From Peribacillus simplex (GTDB lineage Bacteria; Bacillota; Bacilli; Bacillales; DSM-1321), in contig NZ_FTMX01000003.1 of the NCBI RefSeq assembly GCF_900156045.1, forward strand, positions 496,001-560,000: a stretch of 64,000 nucleotides of DNA. Reading direction: 5' to 3'. Below, in pieces: positions 1 to 8,627 of this stretch. The number at the start of each line of letters is the position of its first letter. Positions within the stretch are counted from its first letter, which is position 1. A model generated the notes under the pieces. The model made no database searches, was not told the DNA's origin, and worked only from the letters and a program-made list of their open reading frames with translations. Position numbers and translations under genes: made by a program.

Positions 1-2
1 AT

Positions 3-62
3 TTCTATGAAGATTGGGTAACCAAGGTATGGGATGTAGAGGAATGGTCGAACAATAATTAA
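3..62 (+). CDS. C-terminal end of an unidentified protein (5' truncated)
   Basis: An open frame enters from the left edge and ends at TAA 60-62. The 19 visible residues end in VWDVEEWSNNN. A strong terminator follows 16 bases later, which supports this as a real gene end. The fragment is too short to assign a family. Confidence 0.6.
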   Translation, partial: FYEDWVTKVWDVEEWSNNN

Positions 63-78
63 CTTGGTCTATTTAGAG

Positions 79-110
79 GGTGCCCGCTTGAGACGGGGCA
101 CCTTCTTTTT
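79..110 (+). terminator. Rho-independent terminator
   Basis: GGTGCCC (79-85) pairs with GGGCACC (96-102), followed by TTCTTTTT. It closes the gene that ends at 62. Confidence 0.85.
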
Positions 111-188
111 ATGTCAAAAAAGACTGAAATGGTTATAAAATCCCCCATTCAGTCAGCAACACTTTTTTTTATTTTATTTGTTCAAGTT

Positions 189-1121
189 TTATTTCGCCAA
201 TTCGGATCCTAGAAACTTCGCTAATTCAAGCATGCCATATTGGCCTGCTGCTTCCTCAGCGTCACTGTTATAATTCGTATTGGTATTGATGTCATACGTG
301 TAGATTTCACCATCGCTGTTACGAATGAATTCAATTCCTGCAATCGAAATTTCATTCGCTTTTAAAAACGCTTCATATTTTTCAATAATCGGATCATGAA
401 AATCTTGCACAATTTGAAATTTTGGTTTTTCTTCTACCTCTTCACCGATCGGGCAGAATAAGTCACCAATTTGGCATGCATCTGCCGGACAAAGCTCGAA
501 GCCTTCGGATGTATCAACCTCTACCGCATAAATAAACTTGCCACCCACGAATTCACAACGGGTGATGAATGGCTCCGGCGCTTTTATGTATTCCTGAATT
601 AATGTAATCCCATCAACTGGTTCATCGAATTCTGGACCTTCCACATAATGTTTCAATGCTTCTACTGAGTGAAATAATTGAACACCGAGTCCTTTACCTG
701 CACGGTTATGTTTCGTGATAAACGAAGCGACATTTAATTTCTCTGCTGCCTTCATGATATTTTCCTTACCTACAGCTGCGATCGTTTTCGGAGTCTTAAT
801 TCCAGCCTTTGTCAGTGCCGTATATTGATTGACTTTGCTGACCTCCAAACGAAGCGCTCGTGACCCATTGAAGACTGTACGATTATGCTGTTCAAGCCAC
901 GCTAGCACAGATTCTGTCATTTCAGGCGCAAATCGGTGCCCACGAGTATGTGAGCTTGCACTCATACGGCTATAAAAAACGCCCTCTGGCGGTTCCTCTG
1001 TTAAATCCACCACACCCTGATCAAGATGCCATTCTTCATAGGGAAGTTCTAACTCATTCATTCTTTTGGTTAAATGGGCAGTCCATTCCTCATTTTCATG
1101 AATGATATAAATTTTACTCAT
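189..1121 (-). CDS. ATP-grasp (RimK-like) ligase
   Basis: This 310-residue protein has the layout of an ATP-grasp carboxylate-amine ligase of the RimK/glutamate-ligase type. Visible hallmarks are the nucleotide-binding segment FITKHNRAGKGLGVQLF near residue 135 and the C-terminal metal-binding segment YDINTNTNYN. Such enzymes activate a carboxylate as acyl phosphate and join it to an amine; the substrates here cannot be told. No signal peptide is seen, so it is probably cytoplasmic. An AGGAGGAATC ribosome site precedes the ATG. The gene stands alone between the terminator at 79-110 and the methyltransferase gene, transcribed in the same direction with a 91-base gap. It is not linked to rpsF or rpsR, so a ribosomal-modification role like RimK is not supported. 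Confidence 0.75.
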   Translation of the reverse strand: MSKIYIIHENEEWTAHLTKRMNELELPYEEWHLDQGVVDLTEEPPEGVFYSRMSASSHTRGHRFAPEMTESVLAWLEQHNRTVFNGSRALRLEVSKVNQYTALTKAGIKTPKTIAAVGKENIMKAAEKLNVASFITKHNRAGKGLGVQLFHSVEALKHYVEGPEFDEPVDGITLIQEYIKAPEPFITRCEFVGGKFIYAVEVDTSEGFELCPADACQIGDLFCPIGEEVEEKPKFQIVQDFHDPIIEKYEAFLKANEISIAGIEFIRNSDGEIYTYDINTNTNYNSDAEEAAGQYGMLELAKFLGSELAK

Positions 1122-1212
1122 AAAAGATTCCTCCTGATTGTTTAAAATTTTATGTTTTTATCTGAGGCTTGGAGACATCCTTTTTATACGCATAACACTT
1201 TTAACTGCATCC

Positions 1213-2400
1213 CTACACTCGTTCAGCCACCAAGGTAAATGTTTTCGGAAGCCCAATATCATGGATTTTATGATTCGGTTCTTCCTCGAGCACTTTAATA
1301 ACAAGCCCTGATTGACCTATTGACGTTACCAGTTCCCCGATTGTCCATTTACGCTGTACAACTCTTGAAAGGCTCCCTTTTTCCTCGTCGGGCATATGCT
1401 TCGAAAAAGCGACCTCATTGTTTTCGATTGCCGGAGCGAAATAGTTGCCTGTTATTTTATGTTTTTTACCATTTGAAGTAATGAGCTTTGTTGAAATTGG
1501 GTGAAATTCATGCAGAACGAACCGGCCTCCAGGTTTCAGCATCTTTTTAATTTTTTCAAATAAAGGCTGCAGATCTATTAAGTAGTGAAGTACACCGAGC
1601 TCCATTAAAACCAAATCCTGATTCCCTGAGTCATGCTCGGATGATAGTGAAAGGACATCCGAAACGATATACTCGATGGAGACATTGGCCCCACTGGCCA
1701 GCTCATTTGCAAACATTGCATTTTCCTGGGAAAAGTCAACTACTTTCACTTCAGCTCCCAATATGGCAAGGGCAACTGCTTTAACACCGTTCGATCCCAT
1801 CAAATGAGTGATTTTTTTACCGGATGTTTCTCCCATATATTTATAAAAAGGGTGCAGTCTCCATTTTGGATTTTGCTTGATTTTGGATGCCAATTCCACG
1901 GGATCTCCATATCGATTGACCAGCGCTAAATAATTATTCTGGTTCCACGCCTGTTCATTTTCCGCTGTGAACCCCTTCTGCTCGGCAGATAAGTAAGCAT
2001 GGATCTCGGAACTGCAATTTCTCATTTCTTCGTCGTATAGATAACTGTATAACGACCTGCACCAAACCTCCATATTCCCCATCTTAATGGACAAACGATA
2101 AGGGTCCGTTTTAATGGTCGTGTTAAACCGGCAGCGCACAGTGGCAGAAACCCCCTCGACATCCATTAGAAAGGAGGCAGTCTCAGGACTTCTTTCAGGC
2201 TTTGTTGGTGCGTATTCGGAAAAAAGATCTAAAGCCTCATTAAAGACATCCCATTGTACATCAATATCGATGTTCTTATACTCACCGATATCCACTCCTT
2301 GCACGAACAGAGCGGATCGACCTGTAAATTGGTATGGGATGTTAGCTTGATCCAACATGTTCGCCATTAATGTGATTAAATGATAATAACTTGCCTTCAT
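1213..2400 (-). CDS. Nucleotidyltransferase-like domain fused to SAM-dependent methyltransferase
   Basis: This 395-residue protein appears to have two parts. Residues 1-110 resemble a minimal nucleotidyltransferase fold: a G-x-S segment (TGRSALFVQG, near 27-36) is followed by a D-x-D-like segment (IDIDVQWD). Residues from about 190 to 395 look like a class I methyltransferase, with a glycine-containing motif I (HLMGSNGVKAVALAILGAEV), an acidic strand end (VVDFS) and LMELGVLHYL as the motif-IV region. I infer small-molecule methylation; the substrate is unknown. Motif I is unusual because the canonical G-x-G-x-G is degraded. The upstream end lies close to the APH-fold kinase gene (33-base gap), so the two may share a transcript. 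Confidence 0.6.
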   Translation of the reverse strand: MKASYYHLITLMANMLDQANIPYQFTGRSALFVQGVDIGEYKNIDIDVQWDVFNEALDLFSEYAPTKPERSPETASFLMDVEGVSATVRCRFNTTIKTDPYRLSIKMGNMEVWCRSLYSYLYDEEMRNCSSEIHAYLSAEQKGFTAENEQAWNQNNYLALVNRYGDPVELASKIKQNPKWRLHPFYKYMGETSGKKITHLMGSNGVKAVALAILGAEVKVVDFSQENAMFANELASGANVSIEYIVSDVLSLSSEHDSGNQDLVLMELGVLHYLIDLQPLFEKIKKMLKPGGRFVLHEFHPISTKLITSNGKKHKITGNYFAPAIENNEVAFSKHMPDEEKGSLSRVVQRKWTIGELVTSIGQSGLVIKVLEEEPNHKIHDIGLPKTFTLVAERV

Positions 2401-2433
2401 ATGAACCTCCTAAACATCAAAAGAACATGATAA

Positions 2434-3342
2434 TTATTCTTCTATAGCAAATTTCAAACCGGTACTCGTAATGGCAATCAGTTCTTCATCATGGCGGTCT
2501 ATGCCATAAACGAGTAATGTAACAAGCATATATATTGCTCTGAACCGGGCTAAACTCTCTGTTTCCTTTTCGATTTCACCATAGATATCAAAAAAAGCCC
2601 TGCGCTCCTCTTTGGGGAAATAACTGTATAAAAAGGAGAAATCAATGGCTGGATTCCCGACATGAACATCTCCCCAATCAATGATACCCGCGAGAACGCC
2701 TTCGTCATCAAGTAAAACATTCCGGATATGAATGTCTCCGTGAACAAGTGAAATCGGGTGCTGAACATCCAATTCACCTATGGTTTCAACAAAATACTTA
2801 ACCGCATGCGCCTGGTCAAAGAATCCTAGTTTTAATAGATTCGAGACATTTTCCATTAGCGATTTCTTACGATAGGATATATCAAGCCTCATCATCCCAT
2901 CAGGCTGCACACCTAAACGCATAGCCCTTTCCACTGGGAAACCGTGGAGAGCTTTCAAAAAATGGGCAAACCTTTTTGCCGATTCGGCCTTATTTGCCAC
3001 CGATCCTTCTACAGGCAAGTGTCCCTTTACCATTTTATAACCGGTAAAAGGATACGGATACAGTGTACTTGGTTTCCCAAAAAAGATCGGTTCAGGGATA
3101 GCAAGCGGAAAAGTGCCTGCAATGGAAGGCAAAAGCTGACTTTCCACTTGAATCAACTTAACCGCAATAGGGCGGCGGGGGAAACGGAATACAAATTGCC
3201 CATTGATTTGTATGACCGTGTTATCGAAACCCTCCCCAAGTTGCTTGATCTCTTTCAACTCAATTTCCGGAAACTGCAGCATGATCAATTTCCCCGCTAG
3301 CTCCAGCGAAACCGGATATTCTGCCAACCAAGGCTTTTCCAC
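2434..3342 (-). CDS. Aminoglycoside-phosphotransferase-fold kinase
   Basis: This 302-residue protein has the APH family catalytic signature: HGDIHIRNVL at 201-210 (catalytic Asp203 and Asn208) and IDWGDVHVGNPAIDFS at 221-236 (metal-binding Asp). The N-terminal lobe carries GEGFDNTV (37-44) as the nucleotide loop and FRFPRR as the strand with the ATP-contacting basic residues. Members phosphorylate antibiotics or small metabolites such as choline, homoserine or fructosamine; the substrate cannot be decided, so resistance should not be assumed. The start is GTG, preceded by GGGGGAG. This site lies directly after the helicase stop codon (15-base gap), so the gene is probably co-transcribed with and coupled to the helicase upstream. 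Confidence 0.8.
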   Translation of the reverse strand: MEKPWLAEYPVSLELAGKLIMLQFPEIELKEIKQLGEGFDNTVIQINGQFVFRFPRRPIAVKLIQVESQLLPSIAGTFPLAIPEPIFFGKPSTLYPYPFTGYKMVKGHLPVEGSVANKAESAKRFAHFLKALHGFPVERAMRLGVQPDGMMRLDISYRKKSLMENVSNLLKLGFFDQAHAVKYFVETIGELDVQHPISLVHGDIHIRNVLLDDEGVLAGIIDWGDVHVGNPAIDFSFLYSYFPKEERRAFFDIYGEIEKETESLARFRAIYMLVTLLVYGIDRHDEELIAITSTGLKFAIEE

Positions 3343-3357
3343 TCCCGTCTCCCCCTT

Positions 3358-5055
3358 TTACCGGTTTCTCCCTCTATTGGGTCTGCTGCCAGATCCACCT
3401 CTAAGATTACTTGGTCCTTGTATAATGTTTGCTCTACGGCTGTCTCTTTGATCTCCTCGTGGATTGTCACGCTTTGGTCCACGGCTGTCTTCCGACCGGC
3501 CACCCCGCGGATTCTCCCGCTTTGGTCCGCGGCTGTTTTCCATCCGGCCTCCATGTGAATCCTCACGTCTAGGTCCGCGGCCGTTTTCCACCCGGCCTCC
3601 CCGTGAATCCTCACGTCTAGGTCCGCGGCTGTTTTCCACCCGGCCTCCCCGTGAATCCTCACGTCTAGGTCCGCGGCTGTTTTCCATCCGGCCTCCTCGT
3701 GAATCCTCACGTCTAGGTCCGCGGCTGTTTTCCATCCGGCCTCCCCGTGGTTTCTCCCTCTCGGATTCACGATTGTCCGCTTGATTTACAGAACGGTGAC
3801 TGCCTCGATTCGGTCCTCTCGTATCTATCCGTTCCCGGTGTTTCCTTCCCCCTCCCGAACGCGGTCGGCGGGTACCCTCACCAGAAGAGTCTTCATGGCG
3901 TTTCCTTTTTTGCCTCACCTCATCGGGTTGGAACATTTTCACTCCTTCAATCGTCCTTCTTTCGATTTTCATGGAGATCCCTTTTTCAATCTCGCTTAAA
4001 AGCTGTAAATCCTTCGTTGCTATGAAAGTTACTGCCAAGCCATTCTCACCCGCTCGGCCCGTCCGGCCAATTCGGTGGATGTAACTTTCTGCATCCTCGG
4101 GAACATCATAATTAAACACATGTGTCACGCCTTCTACATCGAGTCCTCGTGCAGCAACGTCCGTCGCCACTAAATATTGAAGCTTTGCGTCTCTGAAGTT
4201 TTTCATGACACGTTCCCGTTTTGCCTGTGAAAGGTCACCATGAAGCTCTTCAGAATTGAATCCAGCTGCCTTCAGGGCATCATTCAAAACCGAAACGCGA
4301 CGTTTTGTACGGCAAAATATGATCGCAAGGTATGGTTGTTCTTCTTTGATCATGTTGATTAATGAAGACTGTTTGGCACGATCGGTGGTCTCGATGACTA
4401 GCTGCCTGATTTTCTCTACCGTTACTTGCTCGGCCTTCACCGCTGCAGTTAATGGTTTAGTCATATAGCGTTTAGCCAATTGATGCACCTGTTCAGGCAT
4501 CGTCGCTGAAAAGAGCAACGTTTGGCGCTCCTCTGGAAGCTGCCCCATGATTTCTTCCACCTCTGGTAAAAATCCAATATGTAGCATTTGATCGGCTTCG
4601 TCCAGCACGAGTGTTCCAGTTTGTGATAAATCGATGGTTCCTCTTCGTAAATGATCTAATAGCCTGCCTGGCGTGGCGACCACCACGGAGATGTTTCTTG
4701 TCAGTTTTTTCATTTGCTGCTCGACATCCTGTCCGCCATAAACTGCAAGCACTTGAAGTCCTTCCATTTCATTAGCGAATTTCTTCAATTCAGCAGTGAT
4801 TTGCAAAGCCAATTCCCTGGTTGGCGTAACGATCAGGGATTGTATGTGGGATGCGGCGGGCTCTACTTTTTCCAGGATTGGCAGCAAAAATGCCAAAGTC
4901 TTCCCCGTCCCCGTTTGAGCCTTCGCGATGACATCCCTTCCAGCAAGGATATCTGGTATCGATTTCTCCTGGATAGGGGTAGGGGCGGATATTCCTATTT
5001 GCTTTAATATCATGTTAATCGCCGGGCTGACGCCAAGGTCGATGAATTCTGTCAT
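3358..5055 (-). CDS. DEAD-box ATP-dependent RNA helicase with Arg/Gly-rich repeat tail
   Basis: This 565-residue DEAD-box helicase unwinds RNA, probably in ribosome assembly, mRNA decay or cold adaptation. In order: Q motif (PTPIQ, 26-30), motif I AQTGTGKT (46-53), PTRELA (78-83), motif II DEAD (152-155), motif III SAT (183-185), ARGLDV (302-307) and motif [12 protein letters not shown] (327-336). From about 380 the protein becomes a basic, disordered Arg/Gly/Ser/Asp tail, with six near-identical 16-residue repeats starting at residue 438. Such tails bind RNA and can drive condensation or docking to partners. It resembles the CshA/CshB class, but the paralogue cannot be fixed. It lacks the C-terminal DbpA domain seen in the partial gene at 63820. 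Confidence 0.93.
   Translation of the reverse strand: MTEFIDLGVSPAINMILKQIGISAPTPIQEKSIPDILAGRDVIAKAQTGTGKTLAFLLPILEKVEPAASHIQSLIVTPTRELALQITAELKKFANEMEGLQVLAVYGGQDVEQQMKKLTRNISVVVATPGRLLDHLRRGTIDLSQTGTLVLDEADQMLHIGFLPEVEEIMGQLPEERQTLLFSATMPEQVHQLAKRYMTKPLTAAVKAEQVTVEKIRQLVIETTDRAKQSSLINMIKEEQPYLAIIFCRTKRRVSVLNDALKAAGFNSEELHGDLSQAKRERVMKNFRDAKLQYLVATDVAARGLDVEGVTHVFNYDVPEDAESYIHRIGRTGRAGENGLAVTFIATKDLQLLSEIEKGISMKIERRTIEGVKMFQPDEVRQKRKRHEDSSGEGTRRPRSGGGRKHRERIDTRGPNRGSHRSVNQADNRESEREKPRGGRMENSRGPRREDSRGGRMENSRGPRREDSRGGRVENSRGPRREDSRGGRVENGRGPRREDSHGGRMENSRGPKRENPRGGRSEDSRGPKRDNPRGDQRDSRRANIIQGPSNLRGGSGSRPNRGRNR
3457..3744 (-). repeat. Six tandem 48-bp in-frame repeats in the helicase tail
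   Basis: Six consecutive 48-bp units encode variants of [16 protein letters not shown]. Units 1 and 2 are identical at the protein level. Units 3-4 carry Val for Met, and units 5-6 drift to GPKRENPR and GPKRDNPR. The decay gradient toward the C terminus fits expansion by slippage from the first units. The repeats also produce long spurious open frames on the other strand and other frames. Confidence 0.9.
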
Positions 5056-5217
5056 GTATGGGCCTACTTTCTGAATTTCTTCAATTAATTGACTGATAAA
5101 TCCACTGAAATGGTAACAGCTTCCTTCACTTAATGTCTTATTCCATAGTCTAAGCTAATTGTTAGTATATCATTATCTATTTTCGAGAAAACCTGTACCT
5201 TAAAATTTTTCATCCTA

Positions 5218-5246
5218 TTGTACTTTAGTTGTTTTTCTAATATAAT
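5218..5246 (+). promoter_or_regulatory. Sigma-A promoter of the purine permease
   Basis: TTGTAC (5218-5223) and TATAAT (5241-5246) are separated by 17 bases. The expected start near 5253 gives a leader of about 100 bases before the ATG at 5352. Confidence 0.75.
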
Positions 5247-5299
5247 TTATAAGATTATCCAATCGAGCTACTTACTTTAAATTAAAGGGTAAGCATCTC

Positions 5300-5328
5300 A
5301 TCCTTGTAGTTTTTTGCAAGGATTTTTT
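5300..5328 (+). promoter_or_regulatory. Terminator-like hairpin in the permease leader
   Basis: ATCCTTG (5300-5306) pairs with CAAGGAT (5317-5323) and is followed by TTTTTT, between the promoter and the permease ATG. It is placed like an attenuator rather than an end-of-operon terminator. An upstream imperfect hairpin (CTTAC..TTTAA with TTAAAG..GTAAG, about 5269-5293) precedes it. I do not see a purine aptamer consensus, so the sensing mechanism is unknown. Confidence 0.55.
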
Positions 5329-5351
5329 GTATATAAAAAAGGAGTGACCGC

Positions 5352-6644
5352 ATGTTTAAATTAAAAGAACGGAATTCAAATATTAAGACGGAAGTACTTG
5401 CGGGGCTTACAACCTTTTTAACTTTGGCTTATATCATCGTTGTAAACCCAATGATCCTTTCTGATGCCGGTGTTCCATTCGACCAGGCATTCACGGCAAC
5501 CATAATTGCAATAATAATCGGTACCCTAAGCATGGCCCTATTAGCCAATTACCCTATTGTCATAGCACCGGCAATGGGATTGAATGCTTATTTTGCATAC
5601 TCGGTATTGGGAACCCATAATATTTCATACACAGTTGCCTTCTCTGCAGTCTTTGTTACCGGTATCATCTTTATCCTTTTATCCCTGACCTCCTTCCGCT
5701 CAAAATTGATCGAGGCCATCCCAAATAACTTGAAGCATGCAATCAGTGCCGGAATCGGACTTTTCATCACCTTCATCGGACTTCGCTTGTCAGGTGTCGT
5801 AACACAGCATGAATCCAACCTGGTTACCCTTGGAAGCTTCAGGGATCCTAGTGTGGCGCTTACATTGATTGGTTTGGTCATAACGATCGTGCTGATCGTC
5901 CGCAATGTGCAGGGAGCGATATTCATCGGAATGATCGTGACTGCCATAATCGCTTTCTTTACAGGCCAATTGGAAATTAACGGTCTAGTTTCAACCCCTA
6001 CATTACCTGAAGGGATTATAGTCGCCAATCCAATCACATCTATCTCCGATGTCATTAACTACGGCCTTTATGGCGTCGTCTTCTCCATTTTGCTTGTAAT
6101 GCTTTTCGATACGACCGGTGCTTTATTAGGCATAGTCCGTCAAGCTGGATTGCTGAAGGATAATAAGCTTGAAAAATCCGGCAGTGCCTTCTTTGCAGAT
6201 TCCATCGGCACTACTGTTGGTGCCATGTTCGGTACAAGCCCGACCGCTGCCTCAGTTGAATCATCAGCTGGCGTAGGAGCGGGTGGCAAGACCGGTTTAA
6301 CCGCGTTGGTTGTGGCCATCCTTTTCTTGATGACCGCCTTCTTCAGCCCACTGATAGGAGCTGTCTCAAATGTAGCGGCAATTACGGCACCTAGCTTGAT
6401 CATCGTCGGAAGCATGATGATTAAAAGCATTAATGAAATTGACTGGACACATTTTGATGAATCATTCCCAGCCTTTTTGGTCATTGTCGCCATGCCTTTA
6501 ACATCAAGCATCGCCAACGGGATAGCACTCGGATTCATCTCCTATCCCATTTTAAAAATGGCAAGGGGCAAATTCCGGGAAGTGCATCCGTTCGTGTACA
6601 TGTTTGCCGTTTTATTCCTTTACCAACTGATTTTCCTGGCTTGA
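5352..6644 (+). CDS. NCS2/AzgA-type purine permease (PbuG/PbuO-like)
   Basis: This 430-residue integral membrane protein, with roughly 12-14 hydrophobic segments, matches the AzgA-like branch of purine permeases. These import hypoxanthine, guanine or adenine with protons. Typical features are the N terminus NIKTEVLAGLTTFLTLAYIIVVNP, the motif APAMGLNAYFAY (about 73-84) and the conserved segment FGTSPTAASVESSAGVGAGG around 295-314. The length fits PbuG/PbuO (about 430-440 residues). The start ATG is preceded by AAAAAGGAGTG. It is a single-gene unit with its own promoter, a leader hairpin and a terminator. The precise purine cannot be told from sequence. Confidence 0.88.
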   Translation: MFKLKERNSNIKTEVLAGLTTFLTLAYIIVVNPMILSDAGVPFDQAFTATIIAIIIGTLSMALLANYPIVIAPAMGLNAYFAYSVLGTHNISYTVAFSAVFVTGIIFILLSLTSFRSKLIEAIPNNLKHAISAGIGLFITFIGLRLSGVVTQHESNLVTLGSFRDPSVALTLIGLVITIVLIVRNVQGAIFIGMIVTAIIAFFTGQLEINGLVSTPTLPEGIIVANPITSISDVINYGLYGVVFSILLVMLFDTTGALLGIVRQAGLLKDNKLEKSGSAFFADSIGTTVGAMFGTSPTAASVESSAGVGAGGKTGLTALVVAILFLMTAFFSPLIGAVSNVAAITAPSLIIVGSMMIKSINEIDWTHFDESFPAFLVIVAMPLTSSIANGIALGFISYPILKMARGKFREVHPFVYMFAVLFLYQLIFLA

Positions 6645-6652
6645 TCATTTTA

Positions 6653-6682
6653 AGAGGGATCCATTGTGGTTCCTCTTTTTTT
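6653..6682 (+). terminator. Rho-independent terminator after purine permease
   Basis: AGAGGGATCC (6653-6662) pairs imperfectly with GGTTCCTCT (6668-6676), followed by seven T residues. Confidence 0.85.
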
Positions 6683-6742
6683 ATAACCCCTGCAAATAAA
6701 AAGGAGGATACCCGACTTATCGTCGGATATCCTCCTACATGT

Positions 6743-7282
6743 TCACTGGTTCATTTGATCAAGGAAATCACCCAGGAGATCGTCAAGATTTTCCTCTTCC
6801 GGTTCCGATTCTTCCTCTTGTTGTGCGGGTTGATCCAAATTCCAATCAAAGTCATCCAGATCTTTCTTAGGTAAGTCTTCTTTGACCTTCTCCACTACCT
6901 TTTCTTCAAGCTCAGCCTGCATATATTCCTCATTCGATCCATTACTGTTCAAAGAGGCAAGCAAGGCGGTAGCGCGTAAAGGATCGGATAAAAGGTTGTA
7001 CATAATCGTTCCAAGCATAGCTTCTGAGTGGGAATGCTTGAGCCAATCACGCTGAGATTTGCTTAGCTTGTTCGGCATGGGCAGGGAAATCATTTCCCGA
7101 TCCTGATGGGTGGATTGCCCGACTCCATCGAGAACATACTCGGCAATTTTACTGGAAAAATTCCTTCTTTCCGTTTCCTTCAATTTCTGCAGCTGTCTTA
7201 ACGTATAGTCTGATACATCCGAAGGGATACGAAAAGTGATGGCTTGCCCTCTTTTAATTTCAGAAGAAGCTGTTTTTTTCAT
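6743..7282 (-). CDS. Putative DNA-binding adaptor of the actin-like partition pair (ParR/AlfB-like role)
   Basis: This 179-residue protein follows the ParM-like gene by 8 bases on the same strand. Residues 1-58 (basic start, RGQAITFRIPSDVSDY, then two predicted helices with KLKETERRNFSSKIAEYVL) have the strand-helix-helix pattern of a ribbon-helix-helix DNA-binding domain. The middle is helical and the last 60 residues are very acidic (EEESEPEEENLDDLLGDFLDQM). Partition adaptors such as ParR and AlfB bind centromere repeats with one end and the filament with the other. The context supports that role, but no direct sequence match to a named adaptor can be claimed. The terminal acidic helix could be the filament-contacting segment. 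Confidence 0.6.
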   Translation of the reverse strand: MKKTASSEIKRGQAITFRIPSDVSDYTLRQLQKLKETERRNFSSKIAEYVLDGVGQSTHQDREMISLPMPNKLSKSQRDWLKHSHSEAMLGTIMYNLLSDPLRATALLASLNSNGSNEEYMQAELEEKVVEKVKEDLPKKDLDDFDWNLDQPAQQEEESEPEEENLDDLLGDFLDQMNQ

Positions 7283-7290
7283 TCTCTCAC

Positions 7291-8484
7291 CTATTTAATG
7301 GAACCCGTTCTTTGTTCTTTCTTCTTTTGTTGGGACTGATTCTGTTCCTTTGCATTCCGGCGATTAAAATCCGAAATCAATTTATAATAGGCGTTTGCCA
7401 TCATCCAAACGCTTTCCCGTTCATCTTCGAAAAAGTCTATATTGTAGCCATCGAAATTTTGATTCAATGTTTTCAAGTAATCTTTCAGGACAATCGATCC
7501 CCCGCCTACAAAATAGCAGATTTCCGTTTGTGAATTTTTTTGCCATACGTTGCGCAGGTGGCGATATTGCTTTTTGGCCAGTTCTCCCAAAATACGGTCA
7601 ACGATATCATGGACGCTTGTCCGGCTCCCGCGAACCATAATATGATTGCGATCATTTTTCTTCGTGATGATTTCTACGACATCGCGCCTGCTATCCAACT
7701 CGACACCATGTTTCTTCCTGATTTCCTCACGAATTGATTCAAGTGCTTCAGCTACTCCCAAATTGAATCCTTGTGCCTTGTCATCGTCAACTTTACGATT
7801 TTTAATGACCGCGATATCTGTCGATAGGCCACCGATATCCTGGATGAGTATTCTTCTATCTATTAATTCACGGTTAATGATATTCAAATCTTTATCCATG
7901 ACCAAATTTATGTATGCAGCGAAGCCCTCTGGATAGACTTTCACTTCATCGAATTTGATATTAACCTTTATGCCTTGATATTTAGGAGTAATTAAAAATT
8001 CCACCTGATGGACGGAACCAAGTAATTTCGAGCGGTAACCGACGTCTTTCCCTTCTTTAACCTCCCGAAGTGGCAACCCTGTTCCAAGCGTGTAGTTGGC
8101 TTCCACAACGTTATTCACTTTTTTGAATGTATCATTGTTCCCCTGCTTGGCAGCGTCCAATGCAAGTGCCGCAAAAAGCATGACTAATGTTTGATCTTCT
8201 TCCGATTTACTGCTTCCTAAATCAAGTTCTGCCGGATTATCACTTTTTGTTGCCAAGTTTCCAACGCGATAAATCGCATTATTGTCTTGAAGGGCTGGTG
8301 AATGAACCCTAATATGGATTCCTTCTAATGGATTTTTTTCATTAAGTTCCTCAATCCCGATGACCGGACGATCCTCTATATCTTTTGCAATGACGTTCGG
8401 TATATAAAGTTCAGACTCTAGCTTTCCAAAAATAGCTTTGATAGCATCATTTCCTACGTCTACTGCCGCGATTCTAGAACTCAT
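7291..8484 (-). CDS. Actin-like ATPase, ParM/StbA (Alp7A/AlfA) family
   Basis: This 397-residue protein has the actin/Hsp70 ATPase fold signatures in the right order: phosphate-1 loop VDVGNDAIKA (8-17), phosphate-2 loop QDIGGLSTDIAVI (215-227) and adenosine motif YFVGGGSIVLKDYL (324-337). Plasmid members polymerise into filaments that push DNA copies apart. The C-terminal 30 residues are polar and basic (KEQNQSQQKKKEQR). An AAAGGGG ribosome site precedes the ATG. It forms a two-gene operon with the putative adaptor, and an iteron array lies just upstream, giving a ParMRC-like layout. The surrounding genes are chromosomal housekeeping genes with no plasmid replication gene. It may be a captured partition system or an organiser of another DNA locus. 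Confidence 0.82.
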   Translation of the reverse strand: MSSRIAAVDVGNDAIKAIFGKLESELYIPNVIAKDIEDRPVIGIEELNEKNPLEGIHIRVHSPALQDNNAIYRVGNLATKSDNPAELDLGSSKSEEDQTLVMLFAALALDAAKQGNNDTFKKVNNVVEANYTLGTGLPLREVKEGKDVGYRSKLLGSVHQVEFLITPKYQGIKVNIKFDEVKVYPEGFAAYINLVMDKDLNIINRELIDRRILIQDIGGLSTDIAVIKNRKVDDDKAQGFNLGVAEALESIREEIRKKHGVELDSRRDVVEIITKKNDRNHIMVRGSRTSVHDIVDRILGELAKKQYRHLRNVWQKNSQTEICYFVGGGSIVLKDYLKTLNQNFDGYNIDFFEDERESVWMMANAYYKLISDFNRRNAKEQNQSQQKKKEQRTGSIK

Positions 8485-8537
8485 TTAAAAACATCCCCTT
8501 TTTAATTGAAAAAATTTTAAGTGAAGCATTCCCTTTA

Positions 8538-8566
8538 AGGATAGGAAAAGTATCCATGATAGTCAA
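8538..8566 (-). promoter_or_regulatory. Promoter of the ParM-like operon
   Basis: Reading the minus strand, TTGACT (8566-8561) and TATCCT (8543-8538) are 17 bases apart, about 55 bases upstream of the start codon. The iterons lie directly upstream of the -35, so adaptor binding could autoregulate transcription. In the duplicated copy at 9619 the -35 is kept but the -10 is missing. Confidence 0.6.
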
Positions 8567-8627
8567 TGCATCATTAGTTGTAGCTATATTTGTCGAATTG
8601 TTTTCAAATTGTTTACAATAGGAACAT

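Noticed and set aside
2434-3342. Aminoglycoside resistance gene
   Set aside because: Only the general APH fold can be seen; many such kinases act on metabolites, so a resistance label is not supported.
3464-4025. Long open frames on the plus strand and other frames across the helicase tail
   Set aside because: They are by-products of the 48-bp repeats and the GC-rich Arg/Gly codons; the minus-strand frame has all helicase motifs and a ribosome site.
5247-5300. Purine riboswitch before the permease
   Set aside because: The conserved junction and loop sequences of the purine aptamer are not present and the leader is too short for one plus an expression platform.
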